Both the position numbers and the translations under genes were made by a program. Below, in pieces: positions 26,424-34,984 of a stretch of DNA of 64,000 bases. Location of the stretch: assembly GCA_964436235.1 (NCBI GenBank), contig CAYTCW010000005.1, forward strand, positions 1 through 64,000, read 5' to 3'. This DNA is from UBA9980 sp964436235 (GTDB lineage: Bacteria; Muiribacteriota; UBA9980). Each line of letters begins with the position of its first letter. Positions within the stretch are counted from its first letter, which is position 1. A model generated the notes under the pieces. It was not told the origin of the DNA. It did no database searches and saw nothing but the letters and a program-made list of their open reading frames with translations.

Positions 26424-27191
26424 CTATTCTAAAGGAATTGTCCACGATTTAGAGAGCGTTTCGCTGAGTTCGCCAGATAATTTATCCTGTTTTATATATT
26501 CTTCGATAAGTTTTTTATTGTCCCCCATCTCCGAATAAGCTTTTATTTTAAGCGCACTGACGCTTTGCTTTAAATAAACGCCTTCTTTAGAAGATGAATT
26601 CTGCCGTTCGATGTTTTCGAGCACGCTCACGGCCTCGGTAGGGCGCCCGGAGGTTAAAAGCGTATTAGCTTTTTTCATATCTTCATTCTCGCGGGCGTTA
26701 ACCCTGTCGATGGAAACTTTACACGCAAGAGCGCGCCTTTCGATATAAATATTTTTTCCGGCCGAACCCGCGCTGTTATAGTATTTTAAAGCTTCCTGAT
26801 ATTTTCCTTCTGAAAACAACGATTCGGCCTCTCTGAAATCTTTATTTTTCAGTGCTTTACTGCCGTCGAATTGCAATTTTTCAATTATCTGGCTTTTTTC
26901 GCGCCGTTTCATAATATCGATGCCCGAGCCGTAATACTTAGTTAAATTGCTTTTCGAGGCGAGTTTGCTTTTAACGCGAAACCCTTCTTCTTCAGCGTCC
27001 GCTTCGTAGGTGCGCAAATCTTTATGTTTTATATTTTTGAAATCGTCTTCACCGCCGCCGCATGAGCAGCCGCTGAAGGTAAGCGAAGCTAAAAGCAGGG
27101 CAAGCGCCGACGAAACTAACGCCGGGCCGCATGTCAAAGAAAAATTTTTATTACGGCCGCAAACCGCTTCTTCATTTTTATTTTTAATCAT
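26424..27191 (-). CDS. TPR-containing lipoprotein
   Basis: 255 residues. A signal sequence leads to a lipobox-like FSGC with the lipidated Cys near 42, followed by SCGGGEDD. The body is helical with TPR-like units (AESLFSEGKYQEALKYYNSA). It is probably anchored in the outer or inner membrane and may act as a pilotin or assembly factor for the pseudopilin system, by analogy with TPR lipoproteins such as PilF; this is inference. It shares the C-S-C-G motif after the lipobox with the first lipoprotein of the operon. Confidence 0.78.
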   Translation of the reverse strand: MIKNKNEEAVCGRNKNFSLTCGPALVSSALALLLASLTFSGCSCGGGEDDFKNIKHKDLRTYEADAEEEGFRVKSKLASKSNLTKYYGSGIDIMKRREKSQIIEKLQFDGSKALKNKDFREAESLFSEGKYQEALKYYNSAGSAGKNIYIERRALACKVSIDRVNARENEDMKKANTLLTSGRPTEAVSVLENIERQNSSSKEGVYLKQSVSALKIKAYSEMGDNKKLIEEYIKQDKLSGELSETLSKSWTIPLE

Positions 27192-27264
27192 AAATCACAC
27201 CATCAAATCTGCAAAAGCGCCATAACCCTCGCCGCTATAGACTTGCACAAAACATCGCGCCGCT

Positions 27265-29967
27265 TTAATTTTCGGTTTTAATATCGTCTTCTTCCTTGCC
27301 CTTGACGATTTCAATTTTATAGAAAGTATAGCACTGACTTAAATTAACTACGTAGTTTCCATCGTGATCGCCGGTTCCGGTGCGGTCGGGAAATATTTTT
27401 TCGTCGTAAGCGACCGTTCCGCCGCCCACTAATTTTTTTGTAGCCTCGTCCTTATCTTCAAGCATTTCAAGATTAAGATAGTTAACCGTGAGATTGCCTC
27501 TTATAAAAAAGCTGTCAAAGCTGTTCTGACGGTCGCCTTTCTTTGAATCGGGGCCGTGAAAGGGAAAAATCGCTCCGGCCGTAGAGGCCGTAACTTTAGG
27601 GTTGTCTTTATAACGAAGAGTTCCGATGCCGGCGCATATAGAGGCCTGTATATAAGTGTCGGTCACCCAGATATCGCCATTTTGCGACGAAAATATAGTT
27701 TCGCGTATTTCAGGCGGCAGCTTCGATATTTTTTCATAAAGCGGATTAGGTGCGCTTATAACTGATAGCTGTGAAAGATCGTCGTCGCTGTTTGCGTCTT
27801 TCATTACTCCGTTAAGCAGTATGTCAGTTCCGAAGATAGAGGCTATAACGCCTTTTCCGTTAATATATAACGGTCCGCCGTTAGGCGCGTCCGGCGGGAG
27901 CCTCAACTGCTGAAACCGCTCTTCGAAGGCCTTCATGCCCTCTACGTACCAGATGCCGTCAAGATAAATATGCCACTGTTTATCATCGGATTCTTCGGGC
28001 GGTATAAGTTTTTTCATGTAATACAGGTTGTAAATAAAATCTTTGGCGTTCGCAAAACTGTAGCAGGCCATTTCAGGAGCCAGATCGAGAGGGAATTTTT
28101 CGGCAAGTTCGTTCACCGATACGTTGTTGTTGTTATAAGGCACGCTATCGATGATCGTAGCGACTTCCGGGCCTTCCGAAACGTCGTAGGAGCCGAATTT
28201 TGGCCGCGACATAACATGCTTGTAAGCTATATTTTTTGTATCGGTTTCGATAACCTGGTCGGTTGCCGGATCTTTGCGGGTGGGCGATTCGAGCAGCCCC
28301 GGCGGGGTGTCGATAGGCTTGCCCTGGCCTTTTTTATTTTTGCCGAAATGCGGTATAAACTTGAACTTATTACGCTGCGCCTCCGTTAATCCGACCATAC
28401 CTTTAAGCGATTCCATGAAACTGCGGTCGGTATTTTCCTCGGCGAGTTTCTTCGGCACGACGCTTTTCTGGGCGTTGAAATCTTTATCTTCGAAATTTAC
28501 CCACGGCAGTATATAAGCGTCGTCTTTAACGTTGAGCGCGTAAGATTCGAGATTACAGGTAAGCACGTTTCCGTAAACATGGGTTATGTGCGGCAGAAGA
28601 TAATCGCGACCCTGGCGGATATCGGTGGCGAAAAGATCTATGCCGGCGTATTTCGGATTGAGGTATTCGCGGTCTTCCGTATCGCAGAATTTAATGTAAT
28701 TTTCGAAATAACTCAGATAGCCGGGGGCCGCAAGTTTACCCGGCGCAAAAGGCTTTAAGTGAGAATCTTCGCCGTCTAAACCGAGTTCGATGCCAGCGCC
28801 TAAGATCTGCCAGCGGTGATCGAGTTCGATTTCCTTCGAAGCGCTCGAAGAAGACGAACCGGAAGCCGCCGCGGGAGGCGTTACGGTAAGTTTGGTGACC
28901 GGCGGAAGAGGTATGCCGGATTTCAATGAAGGCTCGATAAGCCTTGCCGCAAGAGATTCTTTACTGCTATCCTGCCCGAAAATCGAGCGCGCCCAGAAAT
29001 CGAAACTTGGAAAACAACGCGAAAAATCGTACTTACCGCTTAATTCCGGTGGAAAATTGAAATTTTTAGTGCGCAGCTGACCTAAAAGAGTTCCGCCGTC
29101 GTAATTAAGCGCGCCCGCATTGGTGAGGTTGATTATTATGGGCATTTCGCCCTCCTGCACCTGGCTTTTTTTGGGCATCGGCTTGAAACCGAGAAGTTGT
29201 TCGCCTTCGTATTTGGCATAGCCGCCGCCGAATACTATTTTACCGGCCTTGGTGGCGTTGGTACCGCTTAAAACGCGGAAAGCGAGTGAATCGACGCCGT
29301 GATAAGCGGGCCAGTGATTATATTTAGACATCTTGGTCCCCCCGTTTCTGACGAATAAAGAAAAATCGGGGAACGGCGGCACTACTTTAACTACTTTAAC
29401 GTCTTTGCAGGCGGTAACGGCTTTTGTATAATCGCCAAGCGAAGCCTTTGCCACCACCTTTAAAACGCCGAACGACTCTTTTTGCGGCATGGAAGAAGGC
29501 TTTCGTTCATTGCCCATAAGGTCTTTCTTGTAAGGCGAGACCTGCTCGTAAGTGACGCTGACGCTCATTTCGGAAGAGTTCATTCCGAATTCTTTTTTTG
29601 CGGCTGCTTTCGTTACGGGAGTGTCTATACTGATGGCGGGCGGTTTGGAATTGCCCCAGCCGCAGCGAAGAAGGCTGTAAGGATCAGAGCCGCCATGAAC
29701 CTTTTTATGGTCGTTCATCTGCAGGCGCACTTCCATAAAAGCTTCTTCGATCATGGCGTCGCACACCGAATTAACTATTTCGGCGCGCATTATATAGTTC
29801 GCCAGAAAAATTTCGTTGCGGATCTGATACATGATTGACTGCGCCATCACATATAATATGACGACAAGCCCGATCACCCAGTAAAATACCATACCCCGCC
29901 TAGAGCCGGTTTTAACGGCAGCCTGGCTTTTTTTATTGCCCCTGTTTATTGATTTCGATATTCGCAT
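27265..29967 (-). CDS. Large membrane-anchored protein of the pseudopilin operon
   Basis: 900 residues with one N-terminal hydrophobic helix (about 26-48, MVFYWVIGLVVILYVMAQS) followed by a charged helix. This N-terminus recalls GspK/PilX-type proteins, but the rest does not resemble them. The large extracytoplasmic region is rich in Gly, Asn and aromatic residues, with a Ser-rich linker near 370. No catalytic motif was found. Its ATG lies 35 bp inside the upstream lipoprotein gene with GGGAG nine bases before, so translation is coupled. The closest role is a surface or tip component of the same apparatus. I do not recognise a family. Confidence 0.72.
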   Translation of the reverse strand: MRISKSINRGNKKSQAAVKTGSRRGMVFYWVIGLVVILYVMAQSIMYQIRNEIFLANYIMRAEIVNSVCDAMIEEAFMEVRLQMNDHKKVHGGSDPYSLLRCGWGNSKPPAISIDTPVTKAAAKKEFGMNSSEMSVSVTYEQVSPYKKDLMGNERKPSSMPQKESFGVLKVVAKASLGDYTKAVTACKDVKVVKVVPPFPDFSLFVRNGGTKMSKYNHWPAYHGVDSLAFRVLSGTNATKAGKIVFGGGYAKYEGEQLLGFKPMPKKSQVQEGEMPIIINLTNAGALNYDGGTLLGQLRTKNFNFPPELSGKYDFSRCFPSFDFWARSIFGQDSSKESLAARLIEPSLKSGIPLPPVTKLTVTPPAAASGSSSSSASKEIELDHRWQILGAGIELGLDGEDSHLKPFAPGKLAAPGYLSYFENYIKFCDTEDREYLNPKYAGIDLFATDIRQGRDYLLPHITHVYGNVLTCNLESYALNVKDDAYILPWVNFEDKDFNAQKSVVPKKLAEENTDRSFMESLKGMVGLTEAQRNKFKFIPHFGKNKKGQGKPIDTPPGLLESPTRKDPATDQVIETDTKNIAYKHVMSRPKFGSYDVSEGPEVATIIDSVPYNNNNVSVNELAEKFPLDLAPEMACYSFANAKDFIYNLYYMKKLIPPEESDDKQWHIYLDGIWYVEGMKAFEERFQQLRLPPDAPNGGPLYINGKGVIASIFGTDILLNGVMKDANSDDDLSQLSVISAPNPLYEKISKLPPEIRETIFSSQNGDIWVTDTYIQASICAGIGTLRYKDNPKVTASTAGAIFPFHGPDSKKGDRQNSFDSFFIRGNLTVNYLNLEMLEDKDEATKKLVGGGTVAYDEKIFPDRTGTGDHDGNYVVNLSQCYTFYKIEIVKGKEEDDIKTEN

Positions 29968-30568
29968 TTAATTTTTCTCCCGATTTTTCGAGCGTCGTAA
30001 AAATAATTGCGGATTTTTGCTGGTTAAGCAAAAACTCCGGTTCCGAGCCCCCGACTATTTCCCTGTATTTTTGTTTGTATTCGTTAAGCTGAGCCGCGTA
30101 CTCCGATTCTTTGCCGCTCTGCCTGAGCGAATCCATTAATAAAAATTTTATTTCAAGCGTTTTAAAAGCCGGCACGCTCGGATACGAAAGCGCCCTTTTA
30201 AAACAACGGGTCGCATCTTCGAACTTCGATACGGCGTAATATTTCATTCCCTCGGTATAAGCCTGTTCATAAGGCGATAAAATCAGAACTTCAGTGGTGG
30301 CGAAGTGCAAAATATCCGCGCCAACATTTTTTTTAATCCTTCTGATTACAACGTTGTTGTCAACTTCTTTTAAATAAGCATGAAAAGCGTTAATAATACT
30401 TCCCTTTTTTAATTCGTCCGAACTTATAACGCCGCGGTCGAGAAGTTTTATTTCGTGCTTCTCGCGCCCGCAGGAACAGCCCTGAACCGTCAAAAACGCG
30501 ATCGCCAGACACGGCAATAAAATACACGATAAGCCTTCGCGCTTGAACGAATCGATTAAACCGCGCAT
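29933..30568 (-). CDS. Lipoprotein, first gene of the pseudopilin operon
   Basis: 211 residues. A signal peptide ends in VQGC with the lipidated Cys near 31, followed by SCGREK. The mature part is helical with a TPR-like motif (YYAVSKFEDATRCFKRAL). It has an AAAGGCGG ribosome-binding site and a full-consensus promoter about 70 bp upstream. Its 3' end overlaps the 900-residue protein gene by 35 bp. Function unknown; it probably assembles or anchors the pseudopilin machinery. Confidence 0.8.
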   Translation of the reverse strand: MRGLIDSFKREGLSCILLPCLAIAFLTVQGCSCGREKHEIKLLDRGVISSDELKKGSIINAFHAYLKEVDNNVVIRRIKKNVGADILHFATTEVLILSPYEQAYTEGMKYYAVSKFEDATRCFKRALSYPSVPAFKTLEIKFLLMDSLRQSGKESEYAAQLNEYKQKYREIVGGSEPEFLLNQQKSAIIFTTLEKSGEKLNANIEINKQGQ

Positions 30569-30636
30569 ACCGGCGAGCCGCCTTTAAAAAAATTCATGCC
30601 TGAAAAAAATATCATGCCTATATCCCCCATGTAAGA

Positions 30637-30665
30637 ATTATATTAAAAACACTCAATAATGTCAA
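30637..30665 (-). promoter_or_regulatory. Consensus promoter of the lipoprotein-pseudopilin operon
   Basis: On the minus strand TTGACA (30660-30665), 17-bp spacer, TATAAT (30637-30642): an exact match in both boxes. It drives the five-gene operon ending at 25065 and is back-to-back with the sensor-kinase promoter at 30713. Confidence 0.85.
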
Positions 30666-30712
30666 TAATTATAATCATAAATTTAAGTTAAATTTATGGT
30701 CCAATTTAATAA

Positions 30713-30741
30713 TTGACTTTTTTAAAACAAACTGATAGAAT
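30713..30741 (+). promoter_or_regulatory. Sigma-70 promoter of the PocR-kinase operon
   Basis: TTGACT (30713-30718), 17-bp spacer, TAGAAT (30736-30741). The leader to the ATG at 30823 is about 75 nt and carries a GAGAGG ribosome-binding site. Confidence 0.75.
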
Positions 30742-30822
30742 TTCATCTGCTTTATTTTAATGTTGAGTTAAGCTATGCGATTTTTAATTTTAGTTGTTTA
30801 ATTTGAGAGGTCTCGCTTTTTT

Positions 30823-32484
30823 ATGATCAATATTATCGACAGAAACCATCTGAAACTGCCCGATATTATCGATACCGGAAAATTGCAGCGCATGGCTGAT
30901 TTGATTCATTCAGCCGCCGGCTTTCCGATCGGCCTTATCGGAGTCGATAACACTATTTACGTTGCCAGCGGCTGGCAGGACATCTGCACTAAATTCCACC
31001 GGGTATGCCCCGAAAGCTGCGAGCGTTGTTTCAAAAGCGACGCATATATAAAAGACCATCTTAACGACGAAGCGAGGTTCGTCGAATATAAATGCTTAAA
31101 CGGCTTATGGGACATCGCTTCGCCTGTAATAATCGACGGCCGCCATCTGGCGACTCTTTTCTTCGGCCAGTTCTTTTATTCCGAAGACGAAAAAAATATC
31201 CAATATTTTAAAAAACAGGCCGAAAAGTTCGGTTTTGACGAAACTAAATATCTCGCCGCGCTCGCTAATGTCCCCGTTTTCAACCGCGCGAAGGTAGAGG
31301 CGGTCTTAGGATACTATCAGCTTCTTCTTAAAACTATTATAGAAACCGGCGATTCAAAATACCAGAAACTCGCGGCAATAGAACAGCTGAAAAAAACCGA
31401 ACTGTCTTTTCTTTCGCTTTTTAATTCGATGAATGAAGGCGTAGCTCTCCATAAACTCGTCTTCGACGACAGCGGCAAAGCCGTCGATTATATCATCACC
31501 GACATAAATCCTCAATACGAAAAAATATTGGGCGTCAAAAGAGAAGACATCGTCAATAAAAAAGCCACTGAGGCCTACCATGTCGACGAAGCGCCATACT
31601 TAAACGAATTTTGCTCGGTAGCACTCGGCGGCGCGCCCTATCAGTTCGAAACCTACTTTGCGCCCATGAAAAAATATTTTTCCATTTCAGTTATTTCGCA
31701 CGAAGAAAATCATTTCGCCACTATTTTCTTCGATATCACTCAAAACCGGCTTGCTGAAATCGAGCGCGAAAAACTCATAAAAGAGCTCGAAAACAAAAAC
31801 GCCGAACTCGAACGCTTCACCTACACAGTATCTCACGATCTTAAAAGCCCGCTTATAACCATTAAAGGCTTTCTCGGAATGCTCGAAACCGACATGGCCC
31901 AAAACAACGAACCGCGGATCAAAAGCGATATTAAACGCATCGCGGACGCCGCCGATAAAATGTCGAGCCTGCTCGACGATCTGCTCGAATTATCGCGCAT
32001 AGGACGCATTATAAACCCGCCTTCCGTTTTTTCGCTCGACGGGCTCGTTAAAGAAGTGAAAGAATTATTAAACGCCGTTATCGGCGGCTGCGGGGCCGAA
32101 CTAATAATCGACGGCGAACTTCCTGATATTTACGCCGACCGCAGAAGAATTTTCGAAGTAATACAGAATTTAATTGAAAATGCTATTAAATTCAGACGCA
32201 GCGGAGAAAAACCGCTCATCAATATAGGCGCATACCCGCCTGATGACGGATTCGTTAAAATTTACGTAAAAGATAACGGCACGGGAATTGAAAAAAGATA
32301 TTTCGATAATATATTCGGCCTGTTCAATAAACTCGATTCGAAAAGTTCTGGCACGGGCATAGGCCTCGCGCTCGTACGCCGAATTATCGAAGTCCACGGC
32401 GGAAAAATATTCGTTGAATCCGAAGGGATCAATAAAGGCAGCGTTTTTTATTTCACGCTGCCCTATAAAAATATTGGAGGATAA
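30823..32484 (+). CDS. PocR-PAS sensor histidine kinase
   Basis: 553 residues, soluble. The N-terminal domain (about 10-175) is a PocR-type ligand domain with the cysteine cluster C-T-K-F-H-R-V-C-P-E-S-C-E-R-C and FFGQFFYSEDE. A PAS domain follows (about 195-310), then a coiled linker, the HisKA H box YTVSHDLKSPL, and an ATPase with VIQNLIENAIKFR, DNGTGI and GTGIGLALV. PocR domains bind small organic ligands such as 1,3-propanediol in the founding case; the four Cys may bind metal. The following lone receiver starts 4 bp after its stop and is the likely phosphoacceptor. Confidence 0.9.
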   Translation: MINIIDRNHLKLPDIIDTGKLQRMADLIHSAAGFPIGLIGVDNTIYVASGWQDICTKFHRVCPESCERCFKSDAYIKDHLNDEARFVEYKCLNGLWDIASPVIIDGRHLATLFFGQFFYSEDEKNIQYFKKQAEKFGFDETKYLAALANVPVFNRAKVEAVLGYYQLLLKTIIETGDSKYQKLAAIEQLKKTELSFLSLFNSMNEGVALHKLVFDDSGKAVDYIITDINPQYEKILGVKREDIVNKKATEAYHVDEAPYLNEFCSVALGGAPYQFETYFAPMKKYFSISVISHEENHFATIFFDITQNRLAEIEREKLIKELENKNAELERFTYTVSHDLKSPLITIKGFLGMLETDMAQNNEPRIKSDIKRIADAADKMSSLLDDLLELSRIGRIINPPSVFSLDGLVKEVKELLNAVIGGCGAELIIDGELPDIYADRRRIFEVIQNLIENAIKFRRSGEKPLINIGAYPPDDGFVKIYVKDNGTGIEKRYFDNIFGLFNKLDSKSSGTGIGLALVRRIIEVHGGKIFVESEGINKGSVFYFTLPYKNIGG

Positions 32485-32488
32485 TAAA

Positions 32489-32923
32489 ATGAAAGGCGGC
32501 CCTTTGACAATACTACTCGTAGAAGACAATTCCGCTCACGCGGAATTAGTAATGAGAAATTTTGAAGACCATCTGGTGGCTAATAAAATTATGTGGGTGG
32601 AAGACGGCGCCGCGGCGCTCGATTACCTTTTTTGCCGCGGAGAATACGCCGATCGCGATAAATACCCGATGCCGCAGCTTATCCTGCTCGATCTGCGGCT
32701 TCCAAAAATAGACGGAATAGAGGTTTTAAGGCAGATCAAGGCCGAAGAAAACCTTCGCACGATCCCTGTCGTGGTGCTCACGACTTCGGAGGCCGAGCTC
32801 GATATAGCCAAAGCTTACGCGAATCACGCAAACAGCTATATAGTCAAGCCGGTGGATTTTAATAATTTTACCAGGCTGATGAAGGACCTCGGGCTTTACT
32901 GGCTCTGCTGGAACCAGAAATAA
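32489..32923 (+). CDS. Stand-alone response regulator receiver (Rcp1-like)
   Basis: 144 residues consisting of one CheY-like receiver: TILLVEDNSAHAEL with the acidic pocket, LILLDLRLPKIDG with the phospho-Asp, VVLTTSE, and SYIVKPVDF with the conserved Lys. The N-S-A-H-A-E-L and long alpha4 region fit the Rcp1-type receivers paired with phytochrome-like kinases. No output domain. The ATG at 32489 follows GGAGGAT and is preferred to a longer frame starting inside the kinase gene. It probably shuttles phosphoryl groups between the PocR kinase and the next hybrid kinase. Confidence 0.93.
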   Translation: MKGGPLTILLVEDNSAHAELVMRNFEDHLVANKIMWVEDGAAALDYLFCRGEYADRDKYPMPQLILLDLRLPKIDGIEVLRQIKAEENLRTIPVVVLTTSEAELDIAKAYANHANSYIVKPVDFNNFTRLMKDLGLYWLCWNQK

Positions 32924-32943
32924 AACGGCGCGCGGAGAAAAAT

Positions 32944-34920
32944 ATGGAAGATGAAAACGAAATAAAAACGGTTCTATTAGTCGAAGACGACGACGCACAC
33001 TTAGAGTTGATAACCAGCTCCTTCGAAAGAAATAGCGGAAACTACCGCATTTTAACCGCAAGGTCTATCAAGGAAGCCGCTGCCGTTATCAATGATGGTG
33101 GAATCGATTTGATCATATCCGACTACAAACTTTCCGACGGCCTTGGCGAAGAGCTTATCCAGACGGCCGGCGGCGCCTTTCCGATCGTTATAATGACCAG
33201 CCACGGCAGCGAACACCTCGCCGTCGAAATGCTGAAAACGGGCGCTCTCGATTATATCGTAAAATCGCCGCAGACTTTTTTAGAAATGCCTCACATCGCC
33301 GCGCGCGCCCTGCGCGAATGGAGCCACATCGACGGGAAAAAAAAGGCCGCGGAAGCGTTAATTAAAAACGCCGAGTCCTACCGCGCGCTTATCGAAGCAT
33401 CCGGCGACATTTTACTAAGATTCGACCGGAACTATAAAATAACCTACGCGAGCCGCACTATCGATAAGTATTTCGACGGCAGTCAGGCGAACCCCACCGC
33501 AAAATTTATCGATGAAGTCGGTTTTCATGATAAAACCGCCGATTTTCTTAAAGCGAATATCGACAAAGTATTCAAAACTAAAAAAAATATCGAAACCGAG
33601 CTCGAAGTACATTTCGAACGGCGCAATGAAAGTAAAATTTTTGAATTCAGGTTCTTTGCGGAGCTCGATATTTCCGGCGATATTTTATCCGTGATAAGCG
33701 TCGCTCGCGATATCACCGAACGCAAAAAACACGAAGAAGAATTAAAAAAGGCGCGCGACGAAGCGGAAGCCGCCAATGTGGCTAAAACGATGTTTTTAGC
33801 CAATATGAGCCATGAAATAAGAACGCCCATGAACGGCATAATGGGCTTCACGGAACTGCTCGCCATGTCGGAACTTGACGGCGATCAAAAGGAATTCGTC
33901 GATCTTATATCGCTTTCATCTGCCCACCTGCTCGAAATAATAAATGATATCCTCGATTTTTCAAAAATAGAGACTGGAAAATTAAAATTATTCAAACAGC
34001 CTTTCGACATTAAAGAAATGATCAAAAAATTATTCGGATTTTTCAACGCGGTAAGTAAAAATAAAGAATTAAAGTTGAAATACGAAATAGATACGCGCAT
34101 CGAAGAGTCTTATACAGGCGATCCTCTCAGAATTAATCAGATATTGACGAACCTGCTGTCTAACGCCATAAAATTCACGAATGCCGGCGAAGTTATTATG
34201 AGTCTAAACGAAGAAGCCCGAGGCGAGTCGATATCGATTATAAAAATAACCGTAACCGACACCGGCATAGGCATAGCCGCCGATAAAATAAATGAAATTT
34301 TCGAAAACTTCCACCAGCTTGAAAATTCCTATACTAAAAAATACGCGGGAATCGAATTAGGCTTATCCATAGCCAAAAATCTCATCCAGCTTATGAACGG
34401 CGAAATAACCGTAAATAGCACGCCGGGCGTTGGAAGCTCTTTTTTCGTAACGCTTCCGCTCGAACGCCGTGTGAGTGAATCAATAAAAATAACCGGCGGC
34501 GAAAGCGAATTCTATCCGGCCGCCTCTGAAGCCGGCGTTAAAAATTTTAAAAATAAAATTTTAATCGCCGAAGACGACTATTTAAACCAGAGACTTTTAA
34601 TTAAGCTATTCAAGGACCGCGGTTATAAAGCCGATATAGCAAATAACGGACTCGAAGCCTTAAAATTTTATGAGTCAGGCGATTACTCGCTTATATTGAT
34701 GGATATACAAATGCCGGAACTTGACGGATTAAGCGCGATTAAAACGATACGCGAACGCGAAGCCGGCGCTTTGAAGCGCACGCCGATCATCGCCGTCACG
34801 GCTTTCGCTCTCAAACATCAGCTCGATGAGTTTATCGCCGCCGGCGCGGACGATTATATAAGCAAACCATTTGATATAAAAGAATTCTGGACTAAGCTCA
34901 ATAATTTTATTGACAAATGA
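32944..34920 (+). CDS. Hybrid histidine kinase: REC-PAS-HisKA-HATPase-REC
   Basis: 658 residues, soluble. An N-terminal receiver (VLLVEDDDAH, IISDYKLSDG) is followed by a PAS domain (about 140-260) and HisKA with FLANMSHEIRTPMNGIMGF. The ATPase (about 395-505) has an intact N box (NQILTNLLSNAIKFT) and VTDTGIGIA, but its G2 box reads A-G-I-E-L-G-L-S-I where G-T-G-L-G-L is usual. A C-terminal receiver follows (IAEDDYLNQRLL, ILMDIQMPELDG). It lies 20 bp after the lone receiver gene with a GGAG site, so the three make one phosphorelay operon. The Gly-to-Glu change might lower kinase activity. Confidence 0.9.
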   Translation: MEDENEIKTVLLVEDDDAHLELITSSFERNSGNYRILTARSIKEAAAVINDGGIDLIISDYKLSDGLGEELIQTAGGAFPIVIMTSHGSEHLAVEMLKTGALDYIVKSPQTFLEMPHIAARALREWSHIDGKKKAAEALIKNAESYRALIEASGDILLRFDRNYKITYASRTIDKYFDGSQANPTAKFIDEVGFHDKTADFLKANIDKVFKTKKNIETELEVHFERRNESKIFEFRFFAELDISGDILSVISVARDITERKKHEEELKKARDEAEAANVAKTMFLANMSHEIRTPMNGIMGFTELLAMSELDGDQKEFVDLISLSSAHLLEIINDILDFSKIETGKLKLFKQPFDIKEMIKKLFGFFNAVSKNKELKLKYEIDTRIEESYTGDPLRINQILTNLLSNAIKFTNAGEVIMSLNEEARGESISIIKITVTDTGIGIAADKINEIFENFHQLENSYTKKYAGIELGLSIAKNLIQLMNGEITVNSTPGVGSSFFVTLPLERRVSESIKITGGESEFYPAASEAGVKNFKNKILIAEDDYLNQRLLIKLFKDRGYKADIANNGLEALKFYESGDYSLILMDIQMPELDGLSAIKTIREREAGALKRTPIIAVTAFALKHQLDEFIAAGADDYISKPFDIKEFWTKLNNFIDK

Positions 34921-34938
34921 AATTTAAAATCGTAAAAT
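34910..34938 (+). promoter_or_regulatory. Sigma-70 promoter of the peptidase-ABC operon
   Basis: TTGACA (34910-34915), 17-bp spacer, TAAAAT (34933-34938). The -35 box overlaps the last codons of the hybrid kinase gene. It would drive the tightly spaced genes from 34985 onward. Confidence 0.72.
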
Positions 34939-34984
34939 ATATTTTATAATTACTTAATTTTGAAAATAAATAAGTTGGTGATAT

